A DNA stretch of 64,000 bases, from NCBI GenBank assembly GCA_938010045.1, contig CALLFZ010000003.1, positions 62,001-126,000 of the forward strand, given 5' to 3'. Each line of letters opens with the position of its first letter. Positions within the stretch are counted from its first letter, which is position 1. Positions 50,040 through 59,081 of this stretch are shown one piece after another. A program made the position numbers and the translations under genes. The DNA comes from an uncultured bacterium. Its GTDB lineage: Bacteria; Verrucomicrobiota; Kiritimatiellia; PWTM01. The notes beneath the pieces were generated by a model. It ran no database searches and had not been told where the DNA came from. It saw only the letters and a program-made list of their open reading frames with translations.

Positions 50040-51806
50040 ATGGCCGGCGAGGACGCCATCGGGCCAGTATCCGGCGCGCGCGTGCCGGCGGCCGCGCGAC
50101 GTCTTTGCGATCTCCTTCACGCTCGCGGACGGCTGACACCTGAGCAGGTTGAGCGCGTCTTCGACATCATCGCGCAGAGTGGGCGGCCCGCCGGCGATGT
50201 GATCGTGGACCTCGGGTACGCCGACGAAGACGCCGTGGCCCGTGCGCTCGCGGACATCTACGGCTTGCCGTTCTATGAGCTCGGACCGGACTTTAAGCTG
50301 CAGCCGGAGGATATCGCGCTCGTTCCGGAACGGGTGGCGCGTCGCCACCTCGTCTGCGCGGTCCGGAAGCCGGGCGAGTCGTTCCTCACGCTCGTGATGA
50401 AGGACCCGCTGGACCTCGCCGCCGTCGACGCGGTGCGGTCGCTCACCTCGATGGAAATCCGCCGCGCGGTGAGCACCGCGGAGCGCATCCGGCGCGTGAT
50501 TGACCGTGAGTACCGGCCCGACGCCCACATTGAGCGAAACCTACAGGACATCGTTCAGACCGAACAGATCGAGAGCGGGCCGGCCGAGCCGGCGGAGGCC
50601 GTCCTCGATGCCGACCAGCTCCGGATCCTCGCCAATGACGCGCCGGTTGTGAAGTTCGTGAACCTGCTGCTCATGCAGGCCGTGCGCGACCGTGCCAGCG
50701 ACATTCATCTCGAGCCCCAGGAAACCGACGTCCGAATCCGCTTTCGCGTGGACGGCGTCCTGCGTGAGGTCACGCCGCCGCCGCGCCGGCTCTACCCCGC
50801 GATCGTCACGCGCATCAAAATCCTTGCGGAGATGGACATTTCCGAGCGCCGGATCCCGCTCGACGGCCGGCTCAAGTTCCGGCTCCAGGGCCGCGAGATC
50901 GACGTGCGCGTCTCCTCGCTGCCGCTGGTGTTCGGCGAGAAGATCGTGATGCGAATCCTCGACCGCGCCTCGCTCGTGGTGGACCTCGACAAGATCGGCT
51001 TCGATCCGCCGGAGATGCTGCATCGCTTCAAGAAGATCCTCGAGTCTCCCAACGGCATTATCCTGCTGACCGGGCCGACCGGCAGCGGCAAAACGACCAC
51101 CCTCTACAGCGCCCTGAGCTACCTGAACAGCCCAGAGGTGAACATCCAGACGGTGGAGGACCCCGTCGAATACGTGTTGAAAGGCATCAATCAAACGCAT
51201 GTGCACGCGAAGGTCGGCATGACCTTCGCGAACGCGCTGCGGGCGATCCTGCGCCAGGATCCCGATATCTGCCTGATCGGCGAGATCCGCGACGAGGAGA
51301 CCGCGCGGATCGCGATGCAGGCCTCGCTGACCGGCCACCTCGTGCTCAGCACCCTGCACACGAACGACGCGCCGACCGCGTTTAGCCGCTTGCGCGACAT
51401 CGGTATCGAGCCGTACCTCATCGCGGCGACGTTGCGGCTTGTGATCGCGCAGCGCCTGATCCGGCTGATCTGCCCCCGCTGCAAACGCGAAACGACCCCG
51501 ACCGACGAGCAGCTCGCGGCGCTCGAGGTCGTCTGCCCGGAGTCGCGCCGCTGGACCTTTTACCGCGGCGAAGGGTGCGACGCGTGCGGCCGCACCGGAT
51601 ACCGCGGTCGCCAAGCCGTCTTCGAGTTTTTGGAAGTGACCACCCCGATCCGCGAGCTGATCGTGCGCCGGGCCAGCGACGTCGAAATGCGGGAGACCGC
51701 GGTCCGGCTCGGCATGGAGACGCTCGTGCGCAACAGTCTGCGCAAATTGGAGCACGGCCTCACGACGATCGAGGAGGCCATGGCGATCTGGCCGACCGAG
51801 GGCTGA
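50040..51806 (+). CDS. gspE: type IV pilus assembly / type II secretion ATPase
   Basis: 588 residues. N-terminal MshEN-like region, Walker A GPTGSGKTT (about 345-353), Walker B LIGEIRDEET, His box GHLVLSTLHT. A zinc-binding pair CPRC (about 479) and CDACGRTGYRGR (about 513) is diagnostic of the GspE/PilB assembly ATPases. It powers pseudopilin or pilin assembly. It starts 7 bases after the gspD stop and ends one base before gspF. The symbol gspE is used for simplicity; pilB is equally possible because pilT sits in the same operon. Confidence 0.9.
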   Translation: MAGEDAIGPVSGARVPAAARRLCDLLHARGRLTPEQVERVFDIIAQSGRPAGDVIVDLGYADEDAVARALADIYGLPFYELGPDFKLQPEDIALVPERVARRHLVCAVRKPGESFLTLVMKDPLDLAAVDAVRSLTSMEIRRAVSTAERIRRVIDREYRPDAHIERNLQDIVQTEQIESGPAEPAEAVLDADQLRILANDAPVVKFVNLLLMQAVRDRASDIHLEPQETDVRIRFRVDGVLREVTPPPRRLYPAIVTRIKILAEMDISERRIPLDGRLKFRLQGREIDVRVSSLPLVFGEKIVMRILDRASLVVDLDKIGFDPPEMLHRFKKILESPNGIILLTGPTGSGKTTTLYSALSYLNSPEVNIQTVEDPVEYVLKGINQTHVHAKVGMTFANALRAILRQDPDICLIGEIRDEETARIAMQASLTGHLVLSTLHTNDAPTAFSRLRDIGIEPYLIAATLRLVIAQRLIRLICPRCKRETTPTDEQLAALEVVCPESRRWTFYRGEGCDACGRTGYRGRQAVFEFLEVTTPIRELIVRRASDVEMRETAVRLGMETLVRNSLRKLEHGLTTIEEAMAIWPTEG

Positions 51807-51807
51807 C

Positions 51808-53064
51808 ATGGCGGGCAGAACGACGTTTCAGTACGTGGCACGAAATTCGGCCGGGCTTGTGGTCCGGTCCACCATCGAGGCGGTCGATCGCGCCGACGCG
51901 CTCGCGAGGCTGCGCGCCCAGGGCTATGTGGTGGTGGAGCTGGTGGCCAAGGGCGAGTCCGCGCCGGCGGCGGGCTCGGGCGCGCCGGCGGCCGCCGCGC
52001 CGAAGCGCCGATGGATCGTGACCGGTAAACCAATCACGATCTCCGACAAAGCCGTTTTCTGCCGCCAGCTCTCGATCACCGTTAACGCCGGCATGCCCCT
52101 GCGTGACGCGTTGGAGTCCATCGCTAACGATATGGACCATCCGACGTTCCGGAAGGTGCTGCAGGACATCGTGCGGCGCCTGCACGAAGGGGAGACGTTC
52201 TCTCAGGCCGTCGCACGTCACCCGGATCACTTCAATACCCTGTTCGTCGCGTTGATCCGCGCCGCCGAAGAATCGGGCAGCCTACCCGAGACGCTCGAAC
52301 AACTCGCCAACTACATGGAACGTAATGAGAAGCTGGTGAAAAAGATCCGGTCGGTCACTTCGTATCCGCTCTTCATTTTCATCTTCTTCCTCATCGTCGT
52401 GGTCGTCATGACGACCTTTGTGCTGCCGCGCTTCATGGAGAGCTTCAAGGGGTTCAACGTGGAGCTGCCCAAGCTGACGAGGGTCGTGTTCGGCGCCAAC
52501 CGGTTTTTGATTGATCACTGGCCATGGTTCGTCGGCGCGGCGCTGCTGCCGTTGCTCGTCGTCGCCGTGATGCGGCGATCGCCAGCGGGACGCCGGCGGC
52601 TCGATGCGTTCTTGCTGAAGCTGCCGCTCTTCGGCATCTGCATCCGCGAGTATGCGCTCGCACGGTTTTGCCGGAACCTCTCCATCATGCTGCGCGGCGG
52701 AGTGGGGGTGACGACCGCGATGGACATCACGTCGGCCGTGAGTGGCAACACGGTGATCGTCGAGTCGTTACAGCACGCGAAGGAACGCATCGTGAACGGC
52801 GAGCGCATCGCAGCCAGTTTGGCGCGCGATCCGGAGATTCCCCGCCTGGTGATCCGGATGGTCGGCGTCGGCGAGGAGTCCGGCCGACTGCCCGAGGTGC
52901 TCGAGAAGATCGCCGGCATGTACGAGGAATACGTCGAGAACCGGATCGTGACCGCGACGTCGCTCTTCGAGCCGATCGTGATTTGTCTGTTCGGCGGCGT
53001 TGTGCTCGTGCTCGTGATGGCGATCTATCTGCCGATCTTCACGGTCTCGCAGTCGGTTCGTTGA
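51808..53064 (+). CDS. gspF: type II secretion / type IV pilus inner-membrane platform protein
   Basis: 418 residues with the doubled GspF fold. An N-terminal FQYVARNSAG segment is followed by an Ala/Pro linker (about 50-65). Each half then has a soluble four-helix part; the membrane helices lie at about 185-205 (SYPLFIFIFFLIVVVVMT), 230-255 and 390-410 (IVICLFGGVVLVLVMAIYL). Motifs FCRQLSITVNAGMPLRDAL and FCRNLSIMLRGGVGVTTAM repeat. It is the inner-membrane platform that GspE drives. It ends the pilT-gspD-gspE-gspF unit, and the next gene converges from the other strand after 17 bases. Confidence 0.9.
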   Translation: MAGRTTFQYVARNSAGLVVRSTIEAVDRADALARLRAQGYVVVELVAKGESAPAAGSGAPAAAAPKRRWIVTGKPITISDKAVFCRQLSITVNAGMPLRDALESIANDMDHPTFRKVLQDIVRRLHEGETFSQAVARHPDHFNTLFVALIRAAEESGSLPETLEQLANYMERNEKLVKKIRSVTSYPLFIFIFFLIVVVVMTTFVLPRFMESFKGFNVELPKLTRVVFGANRFLIDHWPWFVGAALLPLLVVAVMRRSPAGRRRLDAFLLKLPLFGICIREYALARFCRNLSIMLRGGVGVTTAMDITSAVSGNTVIVESLQHAKERIVNGERIAASLARDPEIPRLVIRMVGVGEESGRLPEVLEKIAGMYEEYVENRIVTATSLFEPIVICLFGGVVLVLVMAIYLPIFTVSQSVR

Positions 53065-53081
53065 GCTCGGCCGCGGCCGCA

Positions 53082-54611
53082 CTACTGAGTGAGCGCGGCC
53101 ATCAGCACGTTGATGCCGACCGCGAGGGAGGAGGATTCGTCCAGCGCCAGCGCGTAGGGATTGGGCGAGAGCTCCCACCCGCCGGCCAGTCCCCACGGCG
53201 AATAGACGACGGCGAGGTGGCCTTCGATCGTGATGCTCTCCAGGCGCGGTTCCGCGCGCGACCGGTTCAACCGCTGGGCGAGGGCGGGCGTCAGGCCAAC
53301 GGTTTCGATCCGGTTGGGCAGCGTGAGCAGCGTCTCGCCCGTCGCCACGGGTTGCAGCGCGTGTTCAGGCAGCACGCGTCGGAGCTCGCGGCGGACGGCG
53401 CGGTCGAACGCGAGACGGCCGCAGCAGGCCTCGGCAAAGAGGAAGCCACCGCGCCGCAGATACTCCCGCAATCCCTGGACCTCCGCCGGCGAAAGCTGGA
53501 AGTCCTCATGGCCCGTCATGTAAAGCAGGGGCGAATCGAACAGCGTCGCGTCCGACAGCCGCAGCTCGCGCACCGCGAACTTCACCGGGACGCCGGTGTT
53601 CTGATGAAACTGCTGCAGGAGAACCGACAGCCCCTTGTGACGCGTCTTCCATTCGCCGTCGTAGACGACCTGAGCGATCGAAATCTTGCCTGCCCCCGAA
53701 GGTTCGCGGTCCACCAACTGTAGCAAGTGCGCGAACTGCCGCGCCCAGGCGCGCTGGGCAGTGGCGTACGCCATGAGGTTCACGCCAAGCTTGCGCGCGG
53801 AGTCCACCGTGTAGGCGCGCAGGGTGTCGTCGGTGTTGCCGTCCCAGCCGATGCCGAGCCCCCAGCGCGATACGACCGCGACGACCCGACAGTTGATCGT
53901 CACGGCATCCAACCACGGCGTCGAGTCGCGATACCCCGCCGCGCGCACGCCCGACCGGTAGTCGACCCGGTCGAGATCGTGATAGGCGTGGAAAATCGGG
54001 TGGTCCGGGCCGAGCCGCTGCACCGGCGCCTCGGGAAAGATCTCGCGCAGCTCCGCGATCGCAGAGTCGTAGAACGGCTTCGAGCCGGCCGCCGCGTCGT
54101 AAATGATCATGCCGCCCGCCAGCAGATACTGGCGCAAACGTGCACGCTGGGCCGGCGTGTGCCGGATTCGGAAATGGCCCGACCGAAACAGAATCGGATT
54201 GCGTTCCGGATCCGGATCAATCTCGTCGAGCGATTTGACCTCGCTGGCGAGGTGGATGTCCATGCTCGCCTTCATGTCGCGCAGCAAGTTGTTGAGGTCG
54301 TCGGGACGGGTAGCCCAATCGAGCATGCCGTGCTCGGAGCGCAGCTTCGTGAACATCACCGGCGGATTCGGCGGATTCTTTTTCTCCGAACGCGCCTGCG
54401 GCACGACCGGTGGCGGCGGATAGGGGATGTAGGCTTCTCCGGACGACATTCGGGCGGGCGGCGGCGGGGGCGGCTGGCCAACCACCGGCGGTACGAAACC
54501 CGGCTCGTCCGAGCCGTCACCCGGAAAGAGCATCTGCGCCACACCGAGCGGCGCGGCGGCTCCCAACAGCACGCTCGCACACCGCAAGGTTGATCGTCGT
54601 CTGCGGCTCAT
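53082..54611 (-). CDS. exported protein with tandem DUF4159 domains
   Basis: 509 residues. GGAGG before the ATG at 54609-54611 sets the start. After a short leader and a Pro-rich stretch (VVGQPPPPPPARM), two DUF4159-like domains follow in tandem. The first (about 80-270) has MLDWATRPDDLNNLLRDM, HFRIRHTPAQR and GGMIIYDAAAG. The second (about 300-500) has AQVVYDGEWKTRHKG, SPLLYMTGHEDF and GGFLFAEACCG. DUF4159 is a GATase-like domain found beside MoxR/DUF58 systems; two copies in one chain are unusual. A 171-residue protein is encoded 19 bases upstream. Confidence 0.78.
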   Translation of the reverse strand: MSRRRRSTLRCASVLLGAAAPLGVAQMLFPGDGSDEPGFVPPVVGQPPPPPPARMSSGEAYIPYPPPPVVPQARSEKKNPPNPPVMFTKLRSEHGMLDWATRPDDLNNLLRDMKASMDIHLASEVKSLDEIDPDPERNPILFRSGHFRIRHTPAQRARLRQYLLAGGMIIYDAAAGSKPFYDSAIAELREIFPEAPVQRLGPDHPIFHAYHDLDRVDYRSGVRAAGYRDSTPWLDAVTINCRVVAVVSRWGLGIGWDGNTDDTLRAYTVDSARKLGVNLMAYATAQRAWARQFAHLLQLVDREPSGAGKISIAQVVYDGEWKTRHKGLSVLLQQFHQNTGVPVKFAVRELRLSDATLFDSPLLYMTGHEDFQLSPAEVQGLREYLRRGGFLFAEACCGRLAFDRAVRRELRRVLPEHALQPVATGETLLTLPNRIETVGLTPALAQRLNRSRAEPRLESITIEGHLAVVYSPWGLAGGWELSPNPYALALDESSSLAVGINVLMAALTQ

Positions 54612-54630
54612 GGCACACCTCCGGACGGAT

Positions 54631-55146
54631 TCAGCGGGCACGCGGATCCACCTCCCGCAACAGCTCCTTGCCGGCCTTGGGCGAGGAGCGGTCCTTGAAG
54701 TCGAGCAGGGCGGGACGCAGCACGAATCGGTGGTCGCCATTCGGTTGGTGAAGGCGGCCGCGTGCGGCAACGGATTCGCCCGGCGCAAGAGTGCGGGCCA
54801 GCTCGAGCGAGCGGCCACCTTCGACGATCACCTCGACGGGCAGGTCCGCGGCCGGTTCGCGCGTCGTGATCGCCACACCGCCATTCCGCGCCTCGATCCG
54901 CTCGACGCGTAGATATCGAAAGGCGTGCAACAGGTTTGTGTGGGCGGCGAGCAGCCGCGCTCGGCCCAAGGTATTCGTCTGAAGGCTCCATTCGAGCGCA
55001 TAGTCGTTCCCGTTGCGCACCGGCTCCGCGAGACCGTGCGCCCCGGGCCCTAGCCCCGCTACGGCGAGGGACAGCACGCGTACGCGATATGGTATCACGA
55101 TCCGTTTCACGGACCCGTTGCGCGACCAGCGGAACGTGTCGCTCAT
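54631..55146 (-). CDS. protein of unknown function, partner of the DUF4159 protein
   Basis: 171 residues. The ATG at 55144-55146 is preferred to a TTG at 55201-55203 because AGAGG lies about 10 bases before it. After a weakly hydrophobic N-terminus (RVRVLSLAVAGLGPGA), the rest is beta-rich (YALEWSLQTNTLGRARLLA, GVAITTREPAADLPVEVIVE, RSLELARTLAPGESVAARG), like a secreted beta-sandwich. It ends 19 bases before the tandem DUF4159 gene, so they form one unit. No family is recognised. Confidence 0.62.
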   Translation of the reverse strand: MSDTFRWSRNGSVKRIVIPYRVRVLSLAVAGLGPGAHGLAEPVRNGNDYALEWSLQTNTLGRARLLAAHTNLLHAFRYLRVERIEARNGGVAITTREPAADLPVEVIVEGGRSLELARTLAPGESVAARGRLHQPNGDHRFVLRPALLDFKDRSSPKAGKELLREVDPRAR

Positions 55147-55962
55147 CGCTTCGGTCGCCTCTTCAAGCTCGAAACCAACCTCACCACATACCTCCGCCGA
55201 CAAGTTGTCAACTCACTTCCAAGACAATGGAAGCGGTGGACACGATCATCGAGGCGGGCGTCGAGGCGGAGCTCCACCGGTCAACACGTGGCGGCCACAC
55301 CCGGCGCTCAGCCCTAGACCCGGTTGTTGACCACGGATGGGCGAAAGATCGTTATGGGTTCGGTCTGCGACCAGCCGTTGTTGGTGTGTCGCCGTCCGTG
55401 TCCCACCGTCCCCGAGGGAGGTGGCGCCGATTCGGAGGAGGGCCGATATGATCCAGTGGACAGTCGGGGTGACGACGGGCATCCCGCCACGTTCGCGACG
55501 ACCGTCGAAACTATCGTGCTCACCGTGGTGCGCGAGGTGGCGGCCTCGATCGGCCGTCCGAGCTGCAAGGAATCCGGCCGCGCCGCCGGCACGCCGCCAC
55601 CCGGCTGGGTCGAGGGATCCGGCCGCTCTGCTCTCTCTGCCCAGCCCAAACTCTCTAGCACAAACCCGCCGAACGGGTGCGCTGGCGAGGACGTTCGTGT
55701 CGGCGACCACCTCTCTGAGTGATCCAACAGCACGCCAGGGGGAATTCAGACAGCGCGGGCGCTGGCGAACGGCCGAATGCGGCGCCGCATCACTTCGAGG
55801 CGCACCCGACGGAGCAGTCGGCGAATACGCTCGCGTGACCTCGCGGCAGCCGGCCTCGCGAGCGGCCCGTTCGCGCACGCGGGCGAGGTCCGCCGTCCAA
55901 CTGGATGCGCCGTGGCGCGGTCGGTCCCACGCGGGACGGGGTGCGACATGGCCTTCCCGATC
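55147..55962. other. gap upstream of the DUF4159-partner gene
   Basis: About 815 bases without a credible gene. The minus-strand promoter at 55185-55211 and a palindrome CTTCCA-n6-TGGAAG (55216-55233) lie near its left end. An inverted pair GGTCAACA (55279-55286) / TGTTGACC (55325-55332) follows. The remainder is GC-rich and shows no reading frame with a recognisable product. Confidence 0.5.
55185..55211 (-). promoter_or_regulatory. candidate promoter for the DUF4159 unit, with flanking palindrome
   Basis: On the minus strand a perfect TTGACA (55211-55206), 15 bases, TATGTG (55190-55185). CTTCCAAGACAATGGAAG (55216-55233) sits directly upstream and could be an operator. The ATG at 55146 follows about 38 bases after the -10 element. 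The spacer is short. Confidence 0.4.
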
Positions 55963-57318
55963 TCAATGATTCGCGTCGTCGTCGGCCGTCGTCCGATCCA
56001 GTTCCTGGCGGAGCCAGTCGAGCAGCACGGCGCGCGTGATGCCGGGCGTTTCGAGTTGCCGATCCATCGCGCGTCGAAGCCAGCGGCCGACATTGCGCCC
56101 CGGCCGCACGCCGAGCGCGATGAGGTCGTCGCCGCGGATGAGCGGTGCGGGTACGGCGGCCTCCGCGTTCAGCATCCGCCGGACCTCCTCGACCCGGTGG
56201 CAGGCCGCGCACTCCATGCCGCGCGCCGCCAGATCGAGCCGGTGCAGTTCGAGTCCGGTATCGAACGCCGGATCCGCCATCCAGCGTCGTAGCCGCGCTA
56301 GACGCATTTGCGGAATCCTCCGGTACCGCATGTGCCACCGAACGCAGGCGACGATCTCAGCGGCGAGCCGCCTGGGGAAGCGGAGGCGTGCAAGGATGTC
56401 GGCGGCGATCTCCGCGCCGGCCGTGTCGTGGCCGCGGTACGATGTTGGGGCGTCCGGGTCGCGAACTGCCGGCTTGCCGACGTCATGCAGCAGAATCGAC
56501 CACGCGAGGACGGGGGTCCGGCGCTCCATGAGATCGAGCACGCGAGCTGTATGATCGAAAAGATCACCTTCGGGATGGTGCGGGGGAGCGTGCGGGACGC
56601 CCCGCATCGCGGCGATCTCGGGGAGGAGTGCCGCCAGCAGCCCGAGCGCCTCGAGCCGCCGCAGAGCTTCTCCGGGCCGGATCGCCTCGAGCCAAAGCCG
56701 GGTGAGCTCCTCTCGCAAGCGTTCCGCGGCGACCTCCACGATCGCGGGCGCCAGTTCGCGGATCGCAGCGGCGGTGGTCGGCTCGATATCGAATTCGAGG
56801 GTGGACGCGAACCTCACCGCGCGGACCATGCGCAGGCGATCCTCGGCGAACCGCCGTCGGGGATCGCCGATCGCGCGTACGAGCCGCGCCGCCAGGTCCG
56901 CCCGGCCGTCGACATAGTCGCGCACTTCATCGGTGAGGGGATCGTAGAACATGCCATTGATGGTGAAGTCGCGCCGGCGCGCATCGGCGATTTCATCGGC
57001 GTAGCGCACGCCGACGGGCCGTCGGCCGTCGCGGTACTCGAGATCCTCGCGGAACGTGGCCACCTCGAACCAGTGGCCGCCCTGCTGGACGAGCACGACG
57101 CCGAAGGAGCGGCCGACCGGACGGGTCCGCGGGAAAAGCTCGACGACCTGCTCCGGCCGCGCGCTGGTCGCAATGTCGATGTCGTGAAACGGTCGGCCGA
57201 GGAGCCGATCTCGCACGCAGCCGCCGGCCCACACCGCGCGGTGGCCGGTCGCGGCGAGCCGCTCGCAGATCGCACGCGCGGCGGTTTCCAGCGGCGTGGC
57301 ATCTGACTGGTTGGCCAT
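55963..57318 (-). CDS. cca: CCA tRNA nucleotidyltransferase / polyA polymerase family
   Basis: 451 residues. The nucleotidyltransferase head has GGCVRDRLLGRPFHDIDIAT, with the DxD-type catalytic pair, then RDFTINGMFYDPLTDEVRDY and RRRFAEDRLRMVRAVRFA. These match the class-II CCA-adding and polyA polymerase family. The C-terminal part has an HD-like region (HPEGDLFDHTARVLDLM, ILLHDVGKPAVRD) that may process tRNA ends. It adds or repairs the 3' CCA of tRNA in the cytoplasm. The start codon at 57316-57318 is 29 bases from the divergent DsbD-like gene's start. Whether it is a CCA-adding or polyA enzyme cannot be decided from sequence alone. Confidence 0.87.
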   Translation of the reverse strand: MANQSDATPLETAARAICERLAATGHRAVWAGGCVRDRLLGRPFHDIDIATSARPEQVVELFPRTRPVGRSFGVVLVQQGGHWFEVATFREDLEYRDGRRPVGVRYADEIADARRRDFTINGMFYDPLTDEVRDYVDGRADLAARLVRAIGDPRRRFAEDRLRMVRAVRFASTLEFDIEPTTAAAIRELAPAIVEVAAERLREELTRLWLEAIRPGEALRRLEALGLLAALLPEIAAMRGVPHAPPHHPEGDLFDHTARVLDLMERRTPVLAWSILLHDVGKPAVRDPDAPTSYRGHDTAGAEIAADILARLRFPRRLAAEIVACVRWHMRYRRIPQMRLARLRRWMADPAFDTGLELHRLDLAARGMECAACHRVEEVRRMLNAEAAVPAPLIRGDDLIALGVRPGRNVGRWLRRAMDRQLETPGITRAVLLDWLRQELDRTTADDDANH

Positions 57319-57347
57319 GTCGGCACTATAGCGTAGTGTGTTCGAGA

Positions 57348-59081
57348 ATGACGATGGTCGGGAGAGTTGCAATCCGGCTTCGAGCGGTGCTGCTCATGAT
57401 GGTCGGGTCCGGCGCGCTGGCCCGGGCCGAATCGCCGTTTCGGGTCGTCCCCAGTTTGGAGGTGTCCGGCGCGGTCACAACACTCGCGGTGGTGGTGGAG
57501 GTGCCGGCGCGGCACCGGTTGTACGCCGAGGAGTTCCGCGTGCGCGGGCTCGATGCGACGGAACTGGGGACGCCCCGACTACCCTCCCCGGTGCGCCGGC
57601 CGGACCCGCTGACGGGCGAGATCCATCCGTTCTATGACGCGACCTTCACCGGGCGATGGGACATCGCCCGGGGCGGTCGGGGTGGCATTGCGGTGGAGAT
57701 CGAGTGGATCGGGTGCGACGACATACAGTGTTTTCTACCCGAACGGCTCGAGTGGCGCCCGCCCACGGCGCCGCCGGGGAGCGGGCGCGCGCCGGTGGAG
57801 CCAACCCCGGAGGGGTTTTCACTGCCACCGGACTTCCACATCGCGCGGGCTCATGCGGGCATGGCGGGCGAGCGGGAGTTTCTCGATTTTCTGGCCGGTC
57901 GGAGCGGGACGGACACCACCGGCCGCGCGCTGCTGCGGCGCGGGTGGTTCGTCGCGGTGTTTCTGATTCTCGGCGGCGGGGTGTTGTTGAACCTCACGCC
58001 GTGCGTGCTGCCGATGATCCCGATCAACCTGGCGCTGATCGGAGCGGGGGCGAGCGCGGCGTCACGAGGGCGGGGCGCGGCGCTCGGCGCGCTCTACGGC
58101 TCGGGGATGTGTCTGGCGTATGGTCTGCTCGGCGTCGCGGTGGTGCTGGGCGGCGCACCGTTTGGGGCGATCAACGCCTCGCCGTGGTTCAACGCAGTGA
58201 TTGCGGTGCTGTTTGGGGTGCTCGCGATCGCGATGGTGGGCCGTCTGAATCTTGATTTTTCACGCTGGCAGAACCGCATTGACGGACCCGCGTTGGCGCG
58301 GCGGCGGGCGGTGGGGGTCTTTGCGCTCGGGGCGCTGGCCGCGGTGCTGGCCGGCGCATGCGTGGCGCCGGTGCTCGTGAGCGTGCTGTTGCTATCCGCC
58401 ACGCTCTATCAGCAGGGGCATGCGGTCGCGCTCATCTTGCCCTTCCTGCTGGGGCTCGGCATGGCGTTGCCTTGGCCCCTGGCCGGAGCGGGGCTGGCCC
58501 GTCTGCCGAGACCGGGGCCGTGGATGGATCGGGTGAAGTACGGATTTGCGGTCTTCATCGCGGCTATGGCGCTGTACTACGCGCGGCTCGCCTGGCTCGG
58601 GTTCCAGGGTTCGTCGGCGGCGGCCGCGGAGAACGACCGTTGGGCCGAGTTCAGTTTCACGGAACGTGCTGGTCCGACCGACTGGGCGGAGGTGTTTGAG
58701 CGCGCCCGCGCGTCGGGCCGCCCCGTGCTGGTGGATGTCTGGGCGTCGTGGTGCAAGAGCTGCGCGGCGATGGAGCGCACCACGCTGCGCCGCCCGGCGG
58801 TGCGCGAGGCCTTGCGGGGCTTCGTCTCGGTGAAGTACGCGGCGGAGCGGGCGGGGCAGGATCCCGCGCGAGCGGTGCTGCGTGCGCTCGGTGCGCGCGG
58901 CCTGCCAACCTATGTGATCCTTCAACGGACGGCCGACGACGGCGAGCCGCCGCGATCGCCGGCGTCGGGAATGCGGGGGGCGCCGGCGGGAGGCGTGGAT
59001 GCCCACGGCCGTGCCGACGTCCACTCGGGTTCACCCGGCGGATTGGCGAGGTTCGATACGCCGTCTATGATGATGCCATGA
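57348..59081 (+). CDS. dsbD: DsbD-like thiol:disulfide interchange protein
   Basis: 577 residues. Residues 1 to about 30 are a signal peptide (LRAVLLMMVGSGALARA). Residues about 30-165 form the DsbD alpha-like domain with the Cys pair in WIGCDDIQCFLPE. The membrane domain of about eight segments has the Cys pair in LTPCVLPMIP and GACVAPVLVS. The C-terminal thioredoxin-like domain has WASWCKSC. It would carry electrons from cytoplasmic thioredoxin to periplasmic Cys residues, useful for cytochrome or zinc-site maturation. In-frame alternatives are at 57336 (GTG) and 57354. The stop overlaps the coiled-coil gene (ATGA). Confidence 0.85.
   Translation: MTMVGRVAIRLRAVLLMMVGSGALARAESPFRVVPSLEVSGAVTTLAVVVEVPARHRLYAEEFRVRGLDATELGTPRLPSPVRRPDPLTGEIHPFYDATFTGRWDIARGGRGGIAVEIEWIGCDDIQCFLPERLEWRPPTAPPGSGRAPVEPTPEGFSLPPDFHIARAHAGMAGEREFLDFLAGRSGTDTTGRALLRRGWFVAVFLILGGGVLLNLTPCVLPMIPINLALIGAGASAASRGRGAALGALYGSGMCLAYGLLGVAVVLGGAPFGAINASPWFNAVIAVLFGVLAIAMVGRLNLDFSRWQNRIDGPALARRRAVGVFALGALAAVLAGACVAPVLVSVLLLSATLYQQGHAVALILPFLLGLGMALPWPLAGAGLARLPRPGPWMDRVKYGFAVFIAAMALYYARLAWLGFQGSSAAAAENDRWAEFSFTERAGPTDWAEVFERARASGRPVLVDVWASWCKSCAAMERTTLRRPAVREALRGFVSVKYAAERAGQDPARAVLRALGARGLPTYVILQRTADDGEPPRSPASGMRGAPAGGVDAHGRADVHSGSPGGLARFDTPSMMMP

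Noticed and set aside
55147-55203. Longer version of the 171-residue protein with a TTG start at 55203
   Set aside because: TTG is a weak start and no ribosome site precedes it, whereas AGAGG precedes the ATG at 55146.
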